Below are positions 56,551-64,000 of a DNA stretch of 64,000 nucleotides, in pieces. Position numbers and translations under genes: made by a program. The stretch lies in contig JACVTC010000063.1 of the NCBI GenBank assembly GCA_016946835.1, forward strand, positions 590,001-654,000, in the 5' to 3' direction. This DNA comes from Neocallimastix lanati (nom. inval.). Its lineage: Eukaryota; Neocallimastigomycota; Neocallimastigomycetes; Neocallimastigales; Neocallimastigaceae. Positions within the stretch are counted from its first letter, which is position 1. Each line of letters begins with the position of its first letter. Below the pieces are notes generated by a model. It was not told the DNA's origin. It made no database searches and saw only the letters and a program-made list of their open reading frames with translations.

Positions 56551-56793
56551 TGTTAAAGTTCAACATAATATTTAAACTTTTGTACATTAAAGTATTATAA
56601 ATATTTATAATATTTGATTAAGTAATAATTTGTATGTAAAATATAAAAAGAAAATTTTTTTATGAAATTAATATTTTGAGTCTTTTTAAATACTTTTTTA
56701 AATCATATAAATTAATAAATAATAAATTAAATTTAATTAAATAATAATACATTTTGTTGTGTACACATCATATCTTATATTGACTCCTTAACA
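56551..56793 (+). repeat. E4 3' LTR
   Basis: 243 bp, same length and sequence as the 5' LTR in every segment compared. Confidence 0.92.
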
Positions 56794-57201
56794 TTTTTTT
56801 ATATAATTAAAATTACTAAATCAATATGTCTATATAGTAATATGCTATATAGATATATAATAATAATTATAAATATTTAAATGGTTTAGTTTAATAAAAA
56901 TTATTTATAATAAACTTAATTAAAATTATTTAATTATTTTTTTTTATAATTTCTCTTTATTTAATAATTAAATATCTATAAACTATTACTATTAAGGTAA
57001 TTTTACAATAACCTTACAAAGAACATAAAAAATAGATTTTTACATCTTTCTTTTATACTTTATAAGTATAATAATAATATTTAATTATAAAATATTAATA
57101 ATATAGTAATATAAATATTAATAAGATATAAAGATAAATTTAATTATATATTATATAATTAATATGAATAATTGAAATTAATATAGATATGTTTTAAACG
57201 G
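56794..57201. other. AT-rich spacer between E4 and the second MULE locus
   Basis: A/T-rich. Contains a segment around 57005-57060 with AACCTTACAAAG and ATACTTTATAAGTA that faintly resembles the E1/E2 LTR promoter region in reverse. This may be an old solo-LTR remnant but is not supported further. Confidence 0.4.
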
Positions 57202-57971
57202 GGAGAGCGCGTTTCGGAACCGCACGTGAATGATATAAGCCACATGTTTTTTGAGATGGCGTATTATATATAAATTTTTTTTATATAAATAAATAATTAA
57301 ATAATAATAATTAAATAAATATTTTATTTTATAATAATTAATTTAATATATATTTGATAATAAAAAATATAAAAAAATAAAAAAATAAAAAAATAAAAAA
57401 ATAAAAAAATAAAAAAATAAAAAAAATAAAAAAATAAAAAAAATTAAAAATAAAAAAAACATAAAAAAAATAAAAAAGATTAAAAAAATAAAATACTAAA
57501 AAAATAAAATAAAATATTTTCATATTTATTTATATTTATAACTGTAATTTTTTATTATATAAATAAATAAATAAATAATAATTAAATAAATATTTTATTT
57601 TATAATAAAAAAATAAAATAAAAAAAAGAAAAGATAAATATTTTTTTAGTAATTTTCTTGAAATAAAATATTTTATTAGTAATTTTCTTGAAATAAAATA
57701 AAATATTTTCATATTTATTTATATTTATAACTGTAATTTTTTATTATATAAATAAATAATAATTAAATAAATATTTTATTTTATAATGAAAAAATAAAAT
57801 AAAAAAAAAAAAGATAAATATTTTTTTAGTAATTTTCTTGAAATAAAATAAAATATTTTCATATTTATTTATATTTATAACTGTAATTTTTAAAAAAATT
57901 GAAAATACATATTAAATAAAAAATAAAAAATAAATATTTCATATTTATTAATATTTATATTAAAAATTTTT
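57202..57971 (+). mobile_element. Left end of second MULE (copy B) with microsatellites
   Basis: GGAGAGCGCGTTTCGGAA at 57202 matches the first 18 bases of the other MULE's terminal repeat at 14 positions. It lies 770 bp before the transposase start, close to the 849 bp seen in the first element. Between are a (AAAAAAT)n microsatellite (about 57365-57500) and three copies of a block with ATTTTCATATTTATTTATAT (near 57515, 57703 and 57853). Confidence 0.55.
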
Positions 57972-59425
57972 ATGGAGGGAAATCTAAAAATTGATATAAG
58001 TGAAACAAATCGAGGAAAAGAGCAAATAATTATAGATCGAAAATTTAAATATAATTTTTCAAAATTAAAAAAAGATAATACAAAAATATATAGATGTATA
58101 GAATATAAAACATTAAATAAATGTAAGTCTTTTATTATTTTAAATGATAATAAAGAGGTTTTAAATTATGATTCTTCACATAATCATCCTGGTAATGAAA
58201 TTAATGCATCCAAATCATTAATAAAACATAAAATTAAAGATGAAATAAAAAAAAGTTTGATTCCTTCTGATATAAAATCAAAACGCATATTTGATAAAAT
58301 TTCTCAAGAAATAGGATATATATGCCCTGAATATAAAACAATTAAATCCCAAATAACAAGATATAAAAACAAACAATTATTTCCTAATATAAAAACATTT
58401 GATGAAGTTCCTAATGTATCTGAATATTATAAAACAATAAGAGGTGAATACTTTATGATATTCAAAAATTCTAATATAATAATTTTTCAATCACCATTCC
58501 AAGCAAAATTATTTATGGAGAATAAACATATATTTGCTGATGGTACATTTTTAATAGCTCCAACTAATAGTTATCAAGTATTCATTACCAGAACTTATGT
58601 TACAGAATTAAATTGTTTTTACACTACTTCCATGTCAATATTAAAAAACAAAGAACAAACAACTTACGAAATATTATTTAATGAAATAAAAAAAAATATA
58701 ATTAAATATAATGCAAATATTAATTTCTCAGAAAAAATTTTTCATTGTGATTTTGAAAAAGGAATATCTAATGCAGTGGAAAATATTTTTCCCAATATAA
58801 ATATTAAATATTGTTTTTGGCATTATAAAAGATTATTAATGACAAAAAAAATAAATTATGTTACAAGGAAGTGAAAGATCATAATATTTTAAATACTTAT
58901 TATAAAGCGATTTCTAATTTATGTTTTATTAATATTGAATACATACCTGATATTTTTAATAAAATTAAAAATACATGCATGAGATATAAATCTACCTGTT
59001 CCCAATTTTTGAATTTTTTAGATTATTTTGAGAAAACATTTCTAAATATCTATAATATAAAATATTGGAATTATTACAATAATATAGACCACATAACAAA
59101 TAATGCTTCAGAATCTTATAACAGTTATTTAAAAAATTTAAATTTATTTGTAAAAAAGCCTTCATTTTATAAATTAATATATACAATACAATTTGAAGAA
59201 TCCAAATCTTACTATGATTACCATATGAGAATTAAAGGAATTTGGAGAAAAAAGAGCAGAATATCAGAAAGGGTCGATGACATTAATATTTTAGTTGAAT
59301 ATTATAAAAATATGGAAGCCGAATTAAAAAATATTGGATGTAGTAAAAATGATATCATCGAAAATTGGTTTAATTGTTTAATTAGATTGAATAATGAAAT
59401 CATTAATTTTAATAAAACAAAATAA
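57972..59425 (+). pseudogene. MULE transposase copy B, one frameshift
   Basis: The first frame (57972-58874, 300 residues) carries the zinc-finger domain YRCIEYKTLNKCKS with SSHNHPGNE, then the DDE domain Asp in IFADGTFLIAP, HCDFEKGIS and KYCFWHYKRLL. The second frame (to 59425) continues with KEVKDHNILNTYYKAISNL, ITNNASESYNSYL (third acidic residue) and a C-terminal helical region. They are offset by one base because an A run near 58843-58850 has 8 A; 9 would keep the frame. Otherwise intact. FLYWCH/WRKY-type zinc fingers are typical of MULE transposases. Confidence 0.85.
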
Positions 59426-59967
59426 AAATAATTATTAAAATCCTTTCAAAATCATAATTACAATTAATTGAAAATTAAATTTTTTTATTTAATAAGAAAT
59501 TCAATATTTAAATTTATTTAATATTTATTGATAGGGTTAGCTTAAAAATATTAAAAAAAAATTTTTTTTATAAATTTATTTTAAATATTTTTTACTTAAT
59601 TAAATATTATTAAATAAAATTAAAAGATGTCTTTATTATTATATATTAGTATTATAAAATATTAAAAATATGAATGTATTGCATTTCTCATTATTTTTAT
59701 TTTATATTGTAGTAAATTAATAAATAAATAAATAATTTTTATAAAATAAACCAATTATTAAATTAATATATTTTTTAAAAATATATTTAATGTATATTTC
59801 ATATTTTTAATAAATATTCAAATATACATTTTAAATATATATAATGATATTTAAGTATTATAATACTTATAAAAGAAAATAATTAATATTTTAAATTATT
59901 TCTATCAGGCTTTCTAAAAAAACTTTACTATTTGTAAAAATAGTAATGCTCTTTTTGTTAGTTTATT
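58147..59967 (+). repeat. Left arm of a long inverted repeat
   Basis: Matches the reverse complement of 62178-64000 over its whole visible length, with a 2-bp indel in an A run and very few substitutions. Similarity ends sharply at GTTTATT (59961-59967). The arm extends further left in principle; the window edge hides the partner. Confidence 0.93.
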
Positions 59968-60270
59968 AGATTTGTATAATATAAATATCTAAAATAATTT
60001 ATTTATTATTTAATAGAAATTTATGTTTAAAAATGTTATTGTTATTACTATTACTAAAAAAAAGTTTTAATTTAATATTTATAATTAAATTTTCAAATAA
60101 TCTTTCCTTATCAAGTTAAATATAATGCTCCTGAGTAAAAAAGATTTTTGTATTATATAAAATTTATTTAAAATATTAGATAAAAAAATATTAAAAAGGA
60201 AAAAGAATTTTAAAAAGAATATTTAAAAATAAAATGAAAAAAATATAGAATGTAATAATATAGAAGTACA
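59968..60270. other. Short unique segment of the palindrome spacer
   Basis: A/T-rich sequence between the left arm and the satellite. No coding signal. It is not present on the right side, where the satellite touches the arm directly. Confidence 0.5.
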
Positions 60271-62177
60271 AGTATATAAAATAAAATAAAATAAAATAAA
60301 ATAAATAGTTGAAATATAAATATGAAGTACAGAATGAATAAAATAAAATAATAGTTGAAATATAAATATGAAGTACAGAATGAATAAAATAAAATAATAG
60401 TTGAAATATAAATATGAAGTACAGAATGAATAAAATAAAATAAATAAAATAAAATAAAATAAAATAAAATAAAATAAAATAAAATAAAATAAATAGTTGA
60501 AATATAAATATTAAAGTACAGATTGAATAAAATAAAATAAAATAAAATAAAATAAAATAAAATAAAATAAAATAAAATAAAATAAATAGTTGAAATATAA
60601 ATATGAAGGATGAAGTACAGATTGAATAAAATAAAATAAAATAAAATAAAATAAATAAATAGTTGAAATATAAATATGAAGGATGAAGTACAGATTGAAT
60701 AAAATAAAATAAAATAAAATAAAATAAAATAAAATAAAATAAAATAAATAGTTGAAATATAAATATTAAAGTACAGATTGAATAAAATAAAATAAAATAA
60801 AATAAAATAAAATAAAATAAAATAAATAGTTGAAATATAAATATTAAAGTACAGATTGAATAAAATAAAATAAAATAAAATAAAATAAAATAAAATAAAA
60901 TAAAATAAAATAAAATAAAATAAAATAAAATAAAATAAAATAAAATAAAATAAAATAAAATAAAATAAAATAAAATAAAATAAAATAAAATAAAATAAAA
61001 TAAAATAAAATAAAATAAAATAAAATAAAATAAAATAAAATAAAATAAAATAAATAGTTGAAATATAAATATTAAAGTACAGATTGAATAAAATAAAATA
61101 AAATAAAATAAAATAAAATAAAATAAAATAAAATAAAATAAAATAAATAGTTGAAATATAAATATTAAAGTACAGATTGAATAAAATAAAATAAAATAAA
61201 ATAAAATAAATAGTTGAAATATAAATATTAAAGTACAGATTGAATAAAATAAAATAAAATAAAATAAAATAAAATAAAATAAAATAAAATAAAATAAAAT
61301 AAAATAAAATAAAATAAAATAAAATAAAATAAAATAAAATAAAATAAAATAAAATAAAATAAAATAAAATAAAATAAAATAAAATAAATAGTTGAAATAT
61401 AAATATTAAAGTACAGATTGAATAAAATAAAATAAATAGTTGAAATATAAATATTAAAGTACAGATTGAATAAAATAAAATAAAATAAAATAAAATAAAA
61501 TAAAATAAAATAAAATAAAATAAAATAAAATAAAATAAAATAAAATAAAATAAAATAAAATAAAATAAATAGTTGAAATATAAATATGAAGTACAGAATG
61601 AATAAAATAAAATAAATAGTTGAAATATAAATATGAAGTACAGAATGAATAAAATAAAATAATAGTTGAAATATAAATATGAAGTACAGAATGAATAAAA
61701 TAAAATAAATAGTTGAAATATAAATATGAAGTACAGAATGAATAAAATAAAATAAAATAAATAGTTGAAATATAAATATTAAAGTACAGATTGAATAAAA
61801 TAAAATAAATAGTTGAAATATAAATATTAAAGTACAGATTGAATAAAATAAAATAAAATAAAATAAAATAAAATAAAATAAAATAAAATAAAATAAAATA
61901 AAATAAAATAAAATAAAATAAAATAAAATAAAATAAAATAAAATAAAATAAAATAAATAAATAGTTGAAATATAAATATGAAGGATGAAGTACAGATTGA
62001 ATAAAATAAAATAAAATAAAATAAAATAAAATAAAATAAAATAAAATAAAATAAAATAAAATAAAATAAAATAAAAAGTAGAATATTAAATAAGAAAGTA
62101 CAGATTGAATAAAATAAAATAAAATAAAATAAAATAAAATAAAATAAAATAAAATAAAATAAAATAAAATAAAATAA
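60271..62177. repeat. AAAAT-rich satellite at the centre of the inverted repeat
   Basis: Long (AAAAT)n runs are interrupted about two dozen times by a unit AAATAGTTGAAATATAAATA followed by TTAAAGTACAGATTGAAT (or TGAAGTACAGAATGAAT). The GTACAGATTGAAT core is shared with the satellite in the first MULE, and one unit of exactly the first type (GTAGAATATTAAATAAGAAA) is present at about 62076. Confidence 0.92.
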
Positions 62178-64000
62178 AATAAACTAACAAAAAGAGCATT
62201 ACTATTTTTACAAATAGTAAAGTTTTTTTAGAAAGCCTGATAGAAATAATTTAAAATATTAATTATTTTCTTTTATAAGTATTATAATACTTAAATATCA
62301 TTATATATATTTAAAATGTATATTTGAATATTTATTAAAAATATGAAATATACATTAAATATATTTTTAAAAAATATATTAATTTAATAATTGGTTTATT
62401 TTATAAAAATTATTTATTTATTTATTAATTTACTACAATATAAAATAAAAATAATGAGAAATGCAATACATTCATATTTTTAATATTTTATAATACTAAT
62501 ATATAATAATAAAGACATCTTTTAATTTTATTTAATAATATTTAATTAAGTAAAAAATATTTAAAATAAATTTATAAAAAAAATTTTTTTTTAATATTTT
62601 TAAGCTAACCCTATCAATAAATATTAAATAAATTTAAATATTGAATTTCTTATTAAATAAAAAAATTTAATTTTCAATTAATTGTAATTATGATTTTGAA
62701 AGGATTTTAATAATTATTTTTATTTTGTTTTATTAAAATTAATGATTTCATTATTCAATCTAATTAAACAATTAAACCAATTTTCGATGATATCATTTTT
62801 ACTACATCCAATATTTTTTAATTCGGCTTCCATATTTTTATAATATTCAACTAAAATATTAATGTCATCGACCCTTTCTGATATTCTGCTCTTTTTTCTC
62901 CAAATTCCTTTAATTCTCATATGGTAATCATAGTAAGATTTGGATTCTTCAAATTGTATTGTATATATTAATTTATAAAATGAAGGCTTTTTTACAAATA
63001 AATTTAAATTTTTTAAATAACTGTTATAAGATTCTGAAGCATTATTTGTTATGTGGTCTATATTATTGTAATAATTCCAATATTTTATATTATAGATATT
63101 TAGAAATGTTTTCTCAAAATAATCTAAAAAATTCAAAAATTGGGAACAGGTAGATTTATATCTCATGCATGTATTTTTAATTTTATTAAAAATATCAGGT
63201 ATGTATTCAATATTAATAAAACATAAATTAGAAATCGCTTTATAATAAGTATTTAAAATATTATGATCTTTCACTTCCTTGTAACATAATTTATTTTTTT
63301 TTTGTCATTAATAATCTTTTATAATGCCAAAAACAATATTTAATATTTATATTGGGAAAAATATTTTCCACTGCATTAGATATTCCTTTTTCAAAATCAC
63401 AATGAAAAATTTTTTCTGAGAAATTAATATTTGCATTATATTTAATTATATTTTTTTTTATTTCATTAAATAATATTTCGTAAGTTGTTTGTTCTTTGTT
63501 TTTTAATATTGACATGGAAGTAGTGTAAAAACAATTTAATTCTGTAACATAAGTTCTGGTAATGAATACTTGATAACTATTAGTTGGAGCTATTAAAAAT
63601 GTACCATCAGCAAATATATGTTTATTCTCCATAAATAATTTTGCTTGGAATGGTGATTGAAAAATTATTATATTAGAATTTTTGAATATCATAAAGTATT
63701 CACCTCTTATTGTTTTATAATATTCAGATACATTAGGAACTTCATCAAATGTTTTTACATTAGGAAATAATTGTTTGTTTTTATATCTTGTTATTTGGGA
63801 TTTAATTGTTTTATATTCAGGGCATATATATCCTATTTCTTGAGAAATTTTATCAAATATGCGTTTTGATTTTATATCAGAAGGAATCAAACTTTTTTTT
63901 ATTTCATCTTTAATTTTATGTTTTATTAATGATTTGGATGCATTAATTTCATTACCAGGATGATTATGTGAAGAATCATAATTTAAAACCTCTTTATTAT
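62178..64000 (-). repeat. Right arm of the long inverted repeat
   Basis: Reverse complement of the left arm, running off the window end. Coordinates pair as left + right = 122145 near the centre and 122147 beyond the A-run indel. Confidence 0.93.
62720..64000 (-). pseudogene. MULE transposase copy C, inverted twin of B, runs off window
   Basis: Same protein as copy B. The upstream frame is open from the window edge to 63291 and the downstream frame runs 63274-62720. Only one residue difference is evident (FPNVKTF versus FPNIKTF). The frame break is at the same A run as in B, but here the run has 10 A, so the first frame ends LLMTKKK and stops. Motifs as in B: IFADGTFLIAP, HCDFEKGIS, ITNNASESYNSYL. 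The N-terminus lies beyond base 64000. Confidence 0.85.

Larger units (their letters stand above)
51612..56793 (+). mobile_element. Ty1/copia LTR retrotransposon E4
   Basis: LTRs of 243 bp (51612-51854, 56551-56793) with TGTTAAAG..CTTAACA ends. A T-only 5-bp flank on both sides fits a TTTTT target duplication. Integrase precedes reverse transcriptase, which defines the copia order. It lies 144 bp upstream of the M13 pseudogene's start codon. Confidence 0.94.

Noticed and set aside
57338-57523. 61-codon Phe/Tyr-rich minus-strand frame
   Set aside because: Reads through the (AAAAAAT)n microsatellite.

Overview
This is a very AT-rich eukaryotic window: compact, mostly intronless genes lie in long A/T-only spacers full of homopolymers and short-unit repeats. 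The gene set is ankyrin-repeat giant, Hsp20 cluster, GTP-type PEPCK, short-chain dehydrogenase, M13 peptidase, chromodomain Ty3/gypsy elements, Ty1/copia and MULE transposases. With this base composition it points to an anaerobic gut fungus (Neocallimastigomycota, such as Neocallimastix, Piromyces or Anaeromyces). That assignment is an inference, not a database result.

Layout. 1-19.5 kb is host sequence: a trypsin-like protease cut by the window edge (-), a 1859-residue ankyrin protein (-), a short-chain dehydrogenase (+) with a frame problem, a tiny secreted-peptide exon (+) with a decayed copy, three Hsp20 genes (two almost identical, flanking a diverged inverted one) and PEPCK (-). 19.5-28 kb is spacer, microsatellite, a MITE-like element and a 3.7 kb Mutator-like element (MULE) with 50-bp terminal inverted repeats. 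A cysteine-rich single-pass membrane protein follows (28.2-28.9 kb).

29.5-51.5 kb is one M13 (neprilysin-type) metallopeptidase pseudogene on the minus strand, broken into three pieces by three Ty3/gypsy elements. E1 (30020-36385, -) and E2 (36391-43420, +) sit back to back at the same 5-bp target inside the codons of the zinc-binding HExxH motif. E3 (43467-49730, +) lies 46 bp away. A Ty1/copia element (E4, 51612-56793, +) sits just upstream of the gene's start. From 57.2 kb to the end are two inverted copies of a MULE transposase gene around about 2 kb of AAAAT-rich satellite.

The most notable signals are RNA-level ones in E1 and E2. Both have a canonical -1 frameshift signal at the gag stop: A AAA AAC, an 8-nt spacer, then a 7-bp hairpin. 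Both also have a primer-binding site with no tRNA TGG start that is complementary to the predicted 5' end of the element's own transcript. The pairing covaries between the elements and the TATA-to-pairing distance is 37 nt in both, as expected for Tf1-like self-priming.
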